From Malus domestica (taxonomy: Eukaryota; Streptophyta; Magnoliopsida; Rosales; Rosaceae), in the NCBI RefSeq assembly GCF_042453785.1, contig NC_091669.1, forward strand, positions 9,684,501-9,748,500: a stretch of 64,000 bases of DNA, given 5' to 3'. The notes below the pieces were generated by a model, which saw nothing but the letters and a program-made list of their open reading frames with translations, ran no database searches and was not told the DNA's origin. Below, piece after piece: positions 11,808 through 25,100 of the stretch; position 1 is the stretch's first letter, and each line of letters begins with the position of its first letter. The position numbers and the translations under genes are program-made.

Positions 11808-13853
11808 TCAATAGCTTCTGGTTCTGGCCTGGTTCAAGGGGTCGTAATCATAAGCTTCACCAGCTTTAATGAAGCGGCCCTTCACACGCTTTCTTACATC
11901 AGCCCTTGCTTTGCGAGAAGCATACCTCACCCTTTTCTCAAACCTATCAAAAAGACAACAGAAAATACGGATGTTTAGTTGAGAGGAACAGCGCAAAATT
12001 TCATGACCAAATAAGACTTCCGTGAAAGTGTAACCGCTTCAACCAGAAGAAAGTACAGAAAGAAATCAAGACACCCTATATAGTTAAATCTTCTATAAAC
12101 GGCAAATAATAAGAAAAAAACATAAGACTACTCCGAGAAGTGGTCATACAACGAGGTGATGAAACTAGAAAAAAATTGCTGGCTGAATAAATGAATGATA
12201 AACAAGTAGCAGTGTGCGTGCTTGCTAATATATTTACTTTTTGGAGTACACTTACTTGCGTGCCTTCTTCTTTTCCTTGTAACGCATAACAGCATTACTA
12301 CGGTTAGCCGATTGCATGGAACTCTCAGGGCAAGGAGGACACCATGGCGGCTCTCCCATGAGAAGCATTGAGGAAGCCCCACAATCTTGACAATCACCAG
12401 CACTACTCTCTCCAGTAACGCCCGAAAATGAAAGGTTTGAATGTGCTTGTTTTGCCGGAAAGCAAATAATTGGGTCAGTTTTCCTACTCATTACAGAATC
12501 AGCAGATGCTGCGTTACTGCACGCTGGCTGCGGTGTATTTCCCAGTCCAACTGAAGACCCCTGAATAATAAAAACACTAATAGTTAACCACAAGTACACT
12601 TTATAAACTCAAATCCGGACATGCTTACCAACTACATTAAGAAAGAAAAACCCAAAAGTTCAGAATGCCTACTTGTAAGATAAAAATAAAGCAAGTTTTT
12701 AGTTACACAGTATAGTCTAACACAACGACCCAGCCAATGAACAAATAGAGATCAAGAAAGTCCGAGCATTGTAAAGCACGAAAGTCGTCGTACCCAGTGC
12801 ACAAGGCTTCCGCTTTACGCAGGGTCTGGGAGAGGTGAATGTCGGCTAGCCTTACCCCCATTTTATGGAGAGGCTGCTCCCAAGATTGTAAAGCACGAAA
12901 GTAAGGAGACAAAATTACCTCAGCAGCAACCGCATCTTGATAATTCCTGCACATGTTCCTTGCCCCAAACAAGCTATCAATCCCACCATTCTTGAAAAGC
13001 TCTTCAGAGTGATTGAGAGATACACCAAACAGTTCGTCATAATTTTCAAGATTCAAATCCATTTCATCCATATCGAAACCATCATAAAGGTCATCATCTT
13101 CAGGGAGTCCAGAACCTTTGGGCCCATGAGAGTAGAGCTGTATAATCATAACACGAAATTGCAAACGTCATTGATGAAACTTAGAACAACATCACACACA
13201 AGGATTTAGAGAACAGATTGTACCCAATGTTGTATCAAGATCATAATTTTGGAAAAGAAAATTACCTTGGGCAATGAAGCATTCACAGATCCAGACAGCT
13301 GGCCAACAACATGACAAGCATGATTACGTTCAGGCAACGAAGGGGAACCAACCAGAACACCAGACTTATGCATGGAATGCGCAGCATTCACTTCATCTGC
13401 ACCGGATGCATTTTGCCTGGTGTTACTTTCACTTTGGTTCCAATCAGTTGCGGTGCTGTTGTCAGCGATGCTCATCAATCCCATTTCCTGCTCGCAGGCA
13501 GATTCTCCGTTAGAAGGTAATTCCGATACGAATGACCAGATAGACGACAGTTCGGCAGACGATGGGCAGCCAGTGTAACAATTAAGTGTCTGCCTCTTAT
13601 GCATGGAAGCTGAGGTGGATGCTTCGTGACCCATCCAATCACAATTCTGACAAAGAGACATTCTCTCTTCCGTGCATCTTACTAATGCGGGTTGCGAATT
13701 GCATCTATCGCAAATAAGTGCTCTCGAGTGACGCCTAGAGAGGGCATTTGCAGAGTGGACATTTCTATCACACGATAAACACAAGCATGCATCATCAGAC
13801 CGGCAGTACACCATGGACCTTTGATTCCCGCAGAAATCACACATGTAACCCAT
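11808..13853 (-). CDS. COL9: CONSTANS-LIKE 9/10 type B-box and CCT zinc-finger protein (BBX7/8 class)
   Basis: Nuclear transcriptional regulator of the CO-like family. Arabidopsis COL9 delays flowering by repressing CO (family knowledge). Four exons on the minus strand: 13853-13266, 13137-12919, 12560-12256, 11943-11808, giving about 415 residues, close to the family length. The N-terminus starts [17 protein letters not shown] and holds two tandem B-boxes with regular Cys/His spacing (about residues 5-47 and 48-90). Then comes the group signature [18 protein letters not shown]. The middle is acidic ([16 protein letters not shown]). The conserved [12 protein letters not shown] and [11 protein letters not shown] precede the CCT domain in exons 3-4 ([18 protein letters not shown], ending YDYDP...TRSY). 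All splice sites are GT-AG and the frame is open. Intron 2 contains a SINE close to its 5' splice site. Confidence 0.92.
12768..12902 (+). mobile_element. short Au-type SINE in COL9 intron 2, with 18-bp target-site duplication
   Basis: The direct repeats ATTGTAAAGCACGAAAGT at 12768-12785 and 12885-12902 are identical over 18 bp. They bracket 99 bp containing CAGTGCACAAGGCTTCCGC, GCAGGGTCTGGGAGAGG and TGGAGAGGCTGCTCCCAAG, segments I recognise from the plant Au SINE. It is shorter than the full family, so it is a truncated copy. The right repeat ends 16 bases from the intron's 5' splice site (exon 2 ends at 12919). Confidence 0.82.
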
Positions 13854-15140
13854 GTTTCAACTTTTTTTTCTCTCCTCTTCCAGTCAAAAGTTTCCCAATT
13901 GTATCCAAAACTATATACGAATCTAACCGAAACCAGCTTCCCAGAAAGACAACAATTCTGCTGAATATATCTGACTACAGCCTTCAAACAACATCATAAA
14001 CAGAAATTCAGTATTATTGCTGTCAAAAGATGTTACAGGAAGAACATGAACAAGTTTTCGTAGAGAACGAAATCGAAACAAGGAACTTACTATGTCAATT
14101 ATCAAATACATAAAAACTTTCAGATCATTTTTCACTTGTCTACGAGATGCTCCAAGTACTAATCTGAAAAAATTGGATCCTAAATCCAAAATATCGTTTC
14201 AAACAAGGGCTTCACAACATCAAATTCATACAAAAAAACCAAATTTGCAGATATCAGGAAAATATAACCAGCAAGTAAAAAAAGTAAATAAATTTAACAA
14301 TCTTGCATCACCAAAAACACAAAAAAAATAAAATCTTTTGGGTGAACTGACAGATTAAACAAGCTTTTCAGCAAAGATTTTGGCTTCAAATATATACTCA
14401 AAACAAAAAAAATGAATAAAAGGGTAATTTAATTAGGCCCTACATATTATTTCACACCATCTGAATTTTCAGATGAGAATTATCAGACCCACCAACAGAG
14501 GAAAAATCAAAGTAAATCTACTACAAACACCCAATAAAACTTTGAACTACAAATAAGCCTGAAAATTAGTAACAGAAACAAAAAGCCAACAGACAGAGAG
14601 CATTCAGGAAACTTTACCAAGACAGAGGAGGATAAGATCGGTGTACAGGCAGCTTTTGATTTTTCTTTTTATTACAAAAGAAATACAAATCTACAAGCTT
14701 CTGAAGGAACCCTAAAGGTGTGAACTTTTTGGGTTTTCTGGGAATTTTTTTTTTTTTGTTGTTGGGAGAAGAGGGTTTTCTCAAATTTTCTTGCTCTTCT
14801 TATGTGGAGATGGGAAGGATAGAAAGATTGGGTTGGGGAGGAGGTGGAGGGGTGGGTGTGAAGGGTGTCATAGGGGCTCCAAAGATGGTGACTTCAGCAA
14901 AGTTGATAAAAAGTGCATTACTTGGTGTGGGTCCCTGTCCTTTTCATAGTGAATGGAAAAAGTTAGGCCTTTCCCTTTTCTAGGTCCCTCCATCATTTAA
15001 ATTCATATTTAATTTTCCAAGCTAACTCTCTCTCTTAATATCTCCTCCCTCTGTGATTCTCTGTTTTTCATTTTCTTTGGCAATTTTATTTTCCTTTTTT
15101 GTGTGGAATTAGGGTGGGAAAGCTATTAAAAGTGCTTCTC
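13854..15140. other. 5' flank and probable 5' UTR/promoter of the COL9-like gene
   Basis: The immediate upstream region (13854-14700) is A-rich on the plus strand and probably holds 5' UTR, possibly with an intron. I cannot fix a transcription start. Frames at 14092-14331 and 14720-14983 show no domain and have low-complexity composition. CT-rich stretch at 15018-15065. Confidence 0.4.
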
Positions 15141-15144
15141 TCAT

Positions 15145-15335
15145 CCTCTTCAGATCAATTCCAGATAATCTTTCTCATCAAATAATTAAGATTTTTAAAC
15201 TTTGATTAAACGGTTAAAATTATTATAACTTTTAGAATATGTCTCTATTTTTCATCGTTGAATCAAATTTTAAAAACCTGAATTGTTTGATGAAAATGAT
15301 TAGAAGGAAGGGATGCAGAGATTATGAGAACCATG
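15145..15335. mobile_element. foldback MITE, same family as 56165-56359
   Basis: CATCCTCTTCAGATCAATTC at the left and TTTGATGAAAATGATTAGAAG at the right are imperfect inverted ends. The interior AAAATTATTATAACTTTTA matches the interior of the 56165-56359 element. Confidence 0.5.
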
Positions 15336-15529
15336 TGAAAACACTTTTAACAGCTTTGCCACCCTATCCATGAACTAATTCCACATGATAATGGCATGTC
15401 ACATGTCCTAGTCTCTTATCTCACCATCTGTCCCTAGATTTTTTGTTTATTTGTTTCCCTTGGTCTGATTTTTTTCTTTGTTATTTTTCTTCTTCTTACA
15501 AAGTAACGTTCTATAATAATTGAAGAGTT

Positions 15530-15716
15530 GGTTTGAAAGTGTTTTTAAAACGTCGGAAAGTATTTTTGGGAAAAATATTTTTGGTACTAATCTTTAGCAA
15601 GAATGCAAGTAAATATTTGAAAAACACTTAAAATGCTTCATGCAAGACTTTTGGAGCCAAAAAAACGTTTTCTCCAAAACTCTTTTAGTCATTTTAAAAG
15701 TATTTCCAAACAAGTC
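15530..15716. mobile_element. foldback MITE
   Basis: GGTTTGAAAGTGTTTTTAAAA at 15531-15551 pairs with TTTTAAAAGTATTTCCAAAC at 15692-15711. About 185 bp, with no coding capacity. Confidence 0.5.
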
Positions 15717-16761
15717 TTAAGATAGAATCATTTCATATAGAGCTAATTTGAACTTTTAATACCTTAGATAGGGACGAAGATTTGATTTCAAATGTAAGTA
15801 AACAAATACAATGTACTAAACAACTGGCTACAATTAAAATTGTCTCCCTTTTAAGATTGTGATAAAATAACACTCTAATTTACGAAATAGGAGACTCGAA
15901 TAATAATGAAAAAATGACATGCTCGTTAATCGTTCGCATAAGTTTTGATTGTAGTTTTCATTTGATTGTGATGCCTTAGACGGCCATCCAATCCAATCTT
16001 AGGGAACTTTTCTTTTGTACTCTCCCCTAGCATGCTACATCCCCATAAATCCAATCCTTTAAGCTCTAGAAACCTTCATATGAGTGCAGATGAGGCAACT
16101 TGACATGAACAAGACTCTCCAAAAGTGAAAATAAAGTCTCAAATGTGCAATATATTAATTTGACATTAAAAAATAATAGGTCCTCTCATGAGTCATATGT
16201 CATGGGACCTACTACACCCTACATTTGCACTTTTTACTCCCTAAGACCTACCATAACTATGGTGCATCCATCTCACTTATTATTTACATGCATTGCTTGT
16301 TACACAATCTAATTAGAATCGAACATGTCCGTACATGATTGAATTGGATAAAACCATAATACATCATAAGGATAAGGTTGTTGTGTATGAATGTACCTTT
16401 TCTTACCCTTCTAAAAATGATAGATTCCATACCTATTATGGCATCGGAATTGATCGTGAAAAAGACTCGCATGTAAGGAGGTGTATACTTCTTTATTTTT
16501 GTTCTTTTTTCTTAAAGACGATTCTTTACCTATAATAACATCTTAGCTAATTAGAAAAGAAATTTACATGCAATAAGGTGTATGTATATTCATTTGTTTC
16601 ATTTTTGTTAATGACAATATATACCTATTATATCCCTAAGGTTAATTAGAAGAGAATTTACATGCAACGAATGTACGATGATTTGTCTTCGTTCTCTCAT
16701 CAAATGACAACGTGACTTATCCTGAAATGAGAGAAGCAAATAGTAAAAGAAATATAACGCG

Positions 16762-16915
16762 TTGCAATTAGAGGTGGCTAATACCCATTAAATTTGACTT
16801 CACCTCACACCCTCATCACTATTACCAAATTCACCTCTATATTATGCTGATATCAAACGGGTCTTAATGGGAAACCATTAACAATCCAACAAGTTAATTT
16901 GTCACCTCTAATTGC
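16762..16915. mobile_element. small MITE with TAGAGGTGGC-type inverted ends
   Basis: TTGCAATTAGAGGTGGC at the left and GTCACCTCTAATTGCAA at the right are inverted repeats. The TAGAGGTG-type terminus suggests a hAT-like origin, which is inferred. Confidence 0.5.
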
Positions 16916-17744
16916 AAGTAAGTTGCTTCCCAAAGTTAGAGTTAACCCTAAACCCCAATAGATCACAAAAGCTAGGGTAGTTGTTTATCATACCAAAATC
17001 ATACAAATAGTCAAACCCCAAAGGAGTTGGAAGCAACAAGAAAAAGTGGGAGGTGTAGGAAGCTAAGTAGCTTAATCAGATGTATTAAGGTAAACTATGT
17101 ATTATGTATTGTGATTAGTGGAGAATATATACAAGATTTACATGCCTAATTTATATACTAATTGTAACAAGAGATAAGGCAACTGAAAGGCCACTCGAAC
17201 TGAACAAAAAAAGAAATGTGAGATTCAACTTACAAACCCCACTTTCACAAAAAGTGCTTCCTTTTTTCCCCATCTTTCAATTTTAATACTATGTTAATGT
17301 GCATTTACCAAAGTAACCTTCTTCTGCATAATTTGACCCCTTCAGATCATGCCACGTGCCCCCATGATATCCTCTCATATCTAAACCTTGGTGGACTTTC
17401 AGGTGGACTAGTCGCCAGTGACTCCCCGTGCCCTTTGATAAGGGAGAAAAGATACCAAATAATTGGGTTTACCAGCAAGCATATCATTGCAGTCCAGCAA
17501 AAAGGCAGAAAATTAAGAAGTTGACCTATGTTTTGCATACCAGAATATTCTTGGGTTTCCCAGATTTACAATTATTAATTATATATCTGCTAATCTTTCA
17601 CGTAAAGATCAAATTTGAGCTTTGAAGGACTGTTTTTTTAATGTCTTGTTGTCAAATCTGTATCATTCTGTGAGTATCTCGCTCACAAATCTTGACGTTT
17701 TACCTTAACGAGTAAAAAGAGGAGCTTGCTCGAGTGGAAGTTAA

Positions 17745-17746
<2 letters not shown>

Positions 17747-17794
<48 letters not shown>
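17747..17794. repeat. (AT)n microsatellite
   Basis: Uninterrupted AT dinucleotide run of about 24 units. Confidence 0.95.
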
Positions 17795-17798
<4 letters not shown>

Positions 17799-17936
17799 GT
17801 CACCCATGAATAGTAGTAAGGAAAACTCGTGGGTGGGACAATTAGATGTGATTGTGGACTCACAAATCCAGTAATGTCAAGAGTGGGCGATTGCCATTTG
17901 TATTTTCAAACACGAGGCAAGGAAAATCATTGCATA

Positions 17937-18290
17937 TGAGTGATTATCAATTTTTGATGGTTTCAAATCCAAATGAGGCACGTCAACATTTGCTGACTTA
18001 TGTGAGTGATTGTCAATCGTTAATGTGCGTTAAAAGACAACTATCACTAGCGTTTCTCAAACTCAACATACAACACACCGTCGCCAACAATTGAGTTATC
18101 CATCGGACAAACTCTTGCCTATTATCATTTTGCTCGCGTGAGTGATTATCAACGTCAATAAGCATTAAAAAACAATTATTATTAACATTTCTCAAATCCA
18201 AAGTAGGCCACGTAAACAGTTATGAGTTATCGATTGGACAAACTCTAGGCATATTACCATTTTGCTCTAAGTGAAAAATCTCAACTTGTC
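17937..18290. repeat. diverged tandem repeat, unit about 135 bp
   Basis: GAGTGATTATCAA or GAGTGATTGTCAA recurs at 17938, 18003 and 18139. Each is followed in similar order by an AAGCATTAAAAAACAA-like block, TTTCTCAAA, and GAGTTATCNATNGGACAAACTCT near 18091 and 18220. The first copy is partial. Confidence 0.6.
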
Positions 18291-19154
18291 CCATAAAAGT
18301 CTAAGTCCAGATACAATTTTTGCAAACCAGAAATTATATTTCGTAACGATTAAGGAGAAATTGTCCACTGAGGCAACTGCCCATATGAAAACAGGTTGGG
18401 TGCCATTTGACCATTCAACTCAGATTTTTTCTAAAGATTAAATCAAGAAAATATCTTGCACTTTTTCTTTTGGGCAAATAATATCTTCTCCCTTACAGGC
18501 CTACGATAGCTTCCGGAAGTCTAGCCTACGGTAGCTCCAAGACACATCCAACTGTCAATTTATATGCGAGATTCCAATTTTTCACAGAAATCTAGTCGAC
18601 ATTGCACCAACAAAATATCCCTTTTCCACTTTTCTTTTGGTCTTAAAAAATAAATAAAATCCCCCTTCTACCCTACTAACGATTTGTTTTTTTTTTTTGT
18701 TTTGTTTTTTTTTTCGGTCAATAGCAAAAAGTACTTAGAGCCAATAAAATCTTAGTGAAAAACCAAAGGCAGTAGCGTTCTAAAATTCATACAACCGATC
18801 TTACTTAATAAGATAAGGCTTTGTTGTTGTAGTAGTAAAAATATAAATGAATTGCTGGTTATATAATTGTTGAACTTACAACAAAGAGAAGAATGTGTGC
18901 TCAACCTCAACAAGTTCAATATGCTAGTGACCTTGCACGGCTCGAGCGATAGAACTTGGTTAAAAAAAAAAACTGCCCTCTAGGATTTGGGTGAGAAAAA
19001 TCCGAGTTATCGAACTATCTTTAGCTAAATATACGACTACGCTCTTTTAAAAATATATATACACACACACACGACTATGGTAACCTAAGGTAAATTCCAA
19101 CAACTTATTTGGCGACATGCTTCACCTCCCTTGGAAATACGCGTGCGTGTGAAG

Positions 19155-22100
19155 TTACACCACATTGGAGATACACTTGCAGAGCCTCTTTATTCTCGTA
19201 TATCCAGATTCAAGAATCTCAGCTGCAGCTCTTGTTTCAGCTAATAGTGACTCGGGCAGCGCCTTTTCCACTGCAGATTCGGAGGAAGCCTGTATCTGAT
19301 GCGGAAGAATCTCCGAGGGATAAATCCCACTGTCCAGAAACCAACAAACAAGTCACTACTTATTCAAAGCACTAAGGTCTATATACGTATAAAGCACATT
19401 GTGGTATGGAAGGCATAGAGGATTCTGACTGATTAAGTAACGCCGAACATTTGCATATTATCTCAACAGAGGATACTGACAGACTAGTAACAACAAACAT
19501 TTGCATATAATCTCGCAAGTAGTTTCACATTGTTAACTAGACAATCCTGAAAGGACAATAGTAATTTGCAGCGGCGACATACAATGCTTAAATACTCATT
19601 ATACGGGGAGTCGCCGGATTGTATCCAGCCAATCAATATTGGAATAAAATTCTTCATCAGATGAGCAAAAAGATAATCAAGGAAATTGGATAGGACTCTA
19701 CCTTTTCAAACAGGTCATGTCAAGAGTCACTGCCACCTGTCTACCGCTCTTAAAATTGAGGAAACAAAGCTTCAGATCAAGCTGCTCAGCTATAGAACAA
19801 CATATAACCAGATTTTAGTAAAGATAAACAAACTGATTCAGTGAAAGTTCGGATAAACAAATTGATTATCACATTTTCAGTATATTTATTACCAGATGGA
19901 GTTTGAAAAGTTGTTTGAATCAAATTTACAATCTCAAATCGAGCCAGGTGCACTTCCTCAACCACGTCTAGCAGATTTCTTAGCAGTGAACGGGTTACCT
20001 GCATTATATATGGACCGAAGTGAAAAAGCAGTCTAGAATGTGGAGTTAGAAACATATTACCCACTTTGACAGTCATACATAGTCCACAACCTATACAAAT
20101 TGAAACCCAGTACCACAATTCCTATAACTAATGCACGTAAAAAATTCCATTCACTTAAATGGTAACATACTTGCGTTTCTTGTGCCAAAGGAAAACATCT
20201 CAAATCACAACTTTTCTTGGTGGCCTCAGCATTTAGCACAAAACCAAATGCAACTTGAACATCCATGTTTGGGAATTCCTGATGTCCAAAAAATTTAACC
20301 ATTTAGAAAAGAAACAACAAAATACACAACTTATTGACTTCGGTACCTTTGTGATTTTTATATAATTGAAACTGTGTGAGATGACTATGTTTGATGCTGG
20401 GCCCCCAGTACCTGTAAACCTGTGTCTCATCAACATGAAATCACGTCATACTTGAATTTGGTAACAAGAAAGATAATACGTGACTCATCCAAAAGAACAG
20501 CCAAAGAGAAGAAGAAAAAACCTTTGCAAGACGTAACCATGGTAACTGAGAAGAATTTTGTAATGGCCATTCTTAATTTCAAAATGATCAACTTTCCATA
20601 GCTGTTGAATCACAGGTCTCTTAGTGACATAAGACATTTGTTTCGTGTCAGAAAAGTCATATCGTGAATAAAAATAACCTGCAAATCATGGCAAATAATC
20701 CTGCAACATGTTCTTGTCTTGAGATGATGTTGAACTAAAGATATAGTATCAGCGCAACCCGGTTCTCCTTTCAACTTGCAGTGGCTGTGAAAGAAATTGC
20801 TTAAGCTTTTTACATCTCTGTCCAAAGCTTTAAGCTCCTGCCTCATTGTGCTTACATTATCACAGGAAGCCTGACAATAAAAAGGAATATATAAACAAAA
20901 ATCATGACCTGAAACTGGGTTATCTTCACATAATTATTTTTTGTAATATCTATAAGCTGAACTGGTTGTTTGAGAAAGGCAAAGGAAGAACTGTTTTCTT
21001 ATGCTGTATTCATCTTATATAATCTTCTGGAGCATTTAGAACAGAAACCTGTCACCTGTTTTCAAATTCTACTAATAATTTTATTTACTGCATCTTTCTT
21101 TCTTGAAATTTGGTTCGCAGGAAAAGTTTAAAGAATAGTACTCAACTCTGATTAATATATTCCCAATAGAATAGGATCTGCCTAGTCAATAAAATCGCAT
21201 TTCTATCGCAAATACACAATCTCATGTAATGTTTTTTTTTTTTCAAAGAATCATTCACCTTGCTTTTTAGTTACAATAGATTTCTCTAGTTTACAATCTT
21301 TTTAACAGTTTTCTCAAGTGTTTAAAATCCTTTTGTTAAAAATTAGAGGAAAACCAAAACAAATAATTTGGCAAGACCAGACAGATAACTTGGCAAGAAC
21401 AATTACTGAAGCTACGATTGCAGGGACAAGACAATTGGTAAATGGATCTCCAATCTTAGAATTGATGATTACCTCTTGTTCACCCTCAGAATTAACTAAA
21501 GAGTATTGACGATGACTATCATCAACATGAGTCTCCCGTTCACTAGGTTCAGACTGACAATGGATGTAATTTAATTTCAGCATCTGAGACTTCCGAATTG
21601 CAGAGCTTAAGAGCTGTACTCTAATCTGCAGGCAAGTATAAGTCCAGGTGACAAACTGTAGGCATATCCAGAGATGAAAAACATAAGAGAGCCAACCTTA
21701 ATTAATATATTTTTTTTAAATACAAACCTGTAATTTATCACGCTTCACTTGCATTAACTGCAATTTTGCCTTTTCATACACTATTTTATAAAGCAGCAGT
21801 CTTGCTTCAGCTACTCTGCAAAGGTTAATGTCAATGCTTATTAAGCTATACCACATTCTGGGACACGTAAGAATCTAAACTACATAATCATAACAGGCAT
21901 GATGAAAGACACCACCTTTTATGCCCAACATTGAGGCAGTCGAACTTCTGTACACATTAAATACCAGTGTTAGCATAAAAATTGAAAGTGTAGATGCTCT
22001 ATAGATTTAAAGAATGCAACGTGGTCCGACTATACTATGTAAACATGTTCGTAACAGACCCTGATTGATCATTTAATTCAGCAAACCTGAGACTGGACTT

Positions 22101-25100
22101 CAGAACACAGCATCTCATATTTTTTAGCCTTCAATAGGTGGACCAGCATATCTTCCAGCACACCAATCTACTTGATCATGATAAAACAGCAATGTCAACC
22201 AACATGATATAGATAACAAACTTAAGCATAAGATGGTTAATTCTATCACCCAGATTAGATTTTTCTTGGGAGAAAGTAATAATAAAAGAAAAGGAATATA
22301 CCGCTTTGAAATTTAGTTTGCTTGCCAATGGATAAAGCAGTTGTTCTGTATCTCCTGAGAATTTTACTAAAATCTGCAAGAAGGAAATCTGAAGTAAGAA
22401 AATGTATGAAAACAAAATACCTAGCATATCTGCCAGAGAACCTGGCTATTCAAGTGGACTAAAACAAAACAGGAAATAGTACACACATCAGTCCAGCACT
22501 TCCAAGTTGTATCACCCCCACACTTCTGTCTGTCATCGTAACCTTTATTTGACTGATGCAGCATGAACTCTGGATTGCAGTTCTCACTTCTGGGAACTTT
22601 CGGACTTTTCTGGATTCTGGGGATCGTATCTGTACAGTATCCATCCTCAGAAATTATTCCTAGGTTTCGTCGTTTTTGTCCAACAGAATTCTCTGAATCT
22701 TTCCCTGTAAACGGATTTGGTGAAATATGCTGTCCCTGATAACAACCATCACTAGGATGACTATTTGAATTGGACTCATGAGATACTAGGTCCTTCCCAG
22801 CAAAGGGTAGCACATTCTCAGTGTCTGCTGCGCAAGATGAATCCAGTCTGGAGGGGCTATTTGTTGACTCTTTTCTTGAGGGAATCCGATTCATATCTTT
22901 TATGAAGGGACTATGAATTGGCTCTTTCACAGTAGGACTTTGAATTGGGTCTCTCACGATAGGACTTCGAGTTAGCTCTTTCACCAAGGGACTTCGAATT
23001 GGTTCTTTTCCAGGACTCCGAGTAAGTTCTTTTCTGGGAGGACTCAGAGTTGATTCTTTCCTGCGGGGACTCTGATTTGGCGCTTTCCTGAGGGAACTCT
23101 GAATTGCCATTCTCCCGGTAGAATTGAGGGTTGGATTCTCCTGGGGTGGACTCTGAATTGGCCCTTTCATGGAGGGGTTCTCAGCTGACATTTTACCGGA
23201 AGGACTCTGCATTGACCATTTCCCGAACAAAATGTCAAATCCGTAAGCAACAACAGAACAAGTAATGATATTTCTAAATAGAACAGCCTATTATTTAACT
23301 GCAGCCAACTAATTGTATATAAAGATGTTTTCAAATTTGAGCAAACATTAGCCCAACACCCAGTCTACTGTGTTTAAAAAGGGCATGGAATGCACAAGCG
23401 AAGCAAAGTTGTGTGGTATAAAACATAGGCCCAACATCCATGTTCTTTTAAAAATTGGGCAAATATACAGAGACTGACCTGAAGGTATGGTTCAGTTGTG
23501 CTGCTGCAGACATATGGTTTAGAATGCATTGGTTCTGCTCCACCTTGAATGCTTTTATCTGGGCTGTTCAGAATGACTGCACCTCTTGAAGGTGATTGGA
23601 AGTTCTTTTCAGATTCAATTTGCAGATGGGGAGGATTATCTTCTTGCTCACCTGCCAATAGGGAATCAGTCCCAGAAGAAATTAATGCTCCTTCTGTGGG
23701 AGTTTCTGACATGAGATGCTGTGTCATTTTGCTTCCTGATAATGACAGCTGAGAGGGTGAAACCACCGCCGTTCTTGGTGTATTGTATGCATCCTTCATA
23801 GGAGTGTATGTAAACATGCTATGCTGAGGCTCTTCAACTTTATCAAGGTCTACGGTCTCGTTAACCTGGCTCAACATACTGGTGTTTATTGAGTTCTCAT
23901 TTCCATTGCTATTCATGTTAAATAAGCTTTTCTGTCCTCTGTTGAGATCAGGCATAGCTGTTTGCTTCTCTAAACAAGCAGTAGGAGAATTGGAAAATTT
24001 GCATTGGAGATCTCTGTCAATGTCAGCCATAACATTCGTTAAGGGAGAATTCACATATGAGTAACTTGATAATCTACATTTTAATTTTTGAATTCCATCG
24101 TTGACGATAGAAGCACAGGGAGAAGGCTCAGGAAGAGTGAACCTAGAAATGCTTTTCTGAATTGATGAAACCCACTCATTATGTTTTGTGTGTTCAGCAC
24201 TTAAAAAGGAACCTGGTTGTTTTGAGGATGGAGTCACTATCCCTGAGTGTCTTTCCAAATTAGGAGTATTCGATAACAAGAATATGGACCCCTCCATTGG
24301 TGATCTATAATGTTGGTCCAAATGTTGATCGCTATTATCATTATATATTTTCTCCTTAAGAGAATGTTCTTGTACCAAGCCTTGACTCGAATGTTGATAA
24401 GCAGGTCCATGCTGGACAAACACATCAAACTGAAGTGCTTCACTATCGACTTTTGGTAGGCCATTGCCATTAACAGCAGTTAACTCCAATTTTTTCATAC
24501 CCCTTGGAGATGCATCTTCAGGACTAAATTCCTTATTCACCTGCAAGAAAACCTGTGCATCAGTTCACCGATAAGAAAAAACTCACGATTATTTTATTAA
24601 GCACCTTACGGTTTATTCATTGGTGCAGTTACATAAACATGTACTTAAGAAAATAAATATTTCAAGTTTCAACTAGAATGCAAGCACAAATATTGCATCA
24701 ATTATGCATACTAAACAGTTGGCAAGAATAGGACCAGTCATTAACTGTCAAGCATAATAAAAGACGTTTTTTTGATCTGGATTGAATTGTGTATTTCAGT
24801 ATGGAACAAGTTGACTATGGATATGCAACCACAAAATAATGTGTTAAAATTAAAAATGTACAAATGTAATAATTAGACTACTAGACGAATATTTGTGGCA
24901 ATGCGACTATCATAATAGTCTCCAAAAAAGCCGGGGCCATTTACTTCAGGTATTCGACCAAACTATCATGGTCGACAAGAAGACTGAAAACTAAAATTTC
25001 AGCTTCTGTTTTACAATCCAATATCCAAATATCCAAGTTCCTAATTTTCCACTGTCATTACCTTCATTCTCACATCCCATTTTATTAAAGAACCCAACCA

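Larger units (their letters stand above)
15717..19154. other. intergenic region between COL9-like and KNL1 genes, no gene seen
   Basis: Contains a small MITE (16762-16915), an (AT)n run (17747-17794) and diverged tandem repeats (17937-18290). Short frames at 16284-18201 have no supporting domain, splice context or composition. Confidence 0.5.

Noticed and set aside
13501-13578. Plus-strand frames over COL9 exon 1
   Set aside because: Shadows of the minus-strand B-box coding exon.
14720-14983. 87-codon plus-strand frame beginning MNFLGFLGIFFF
   Set aside because: Low-complexity T- and G-rich upstream region of the COL9-like gene, with no domain and no splice context.
22870-23206. Ser-Pro array in KNL1 as MELT repeats
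   Set aside because: The units lack the M-[E/D]-[L/I]-T core, so I call them Ser-Pro repeats only.
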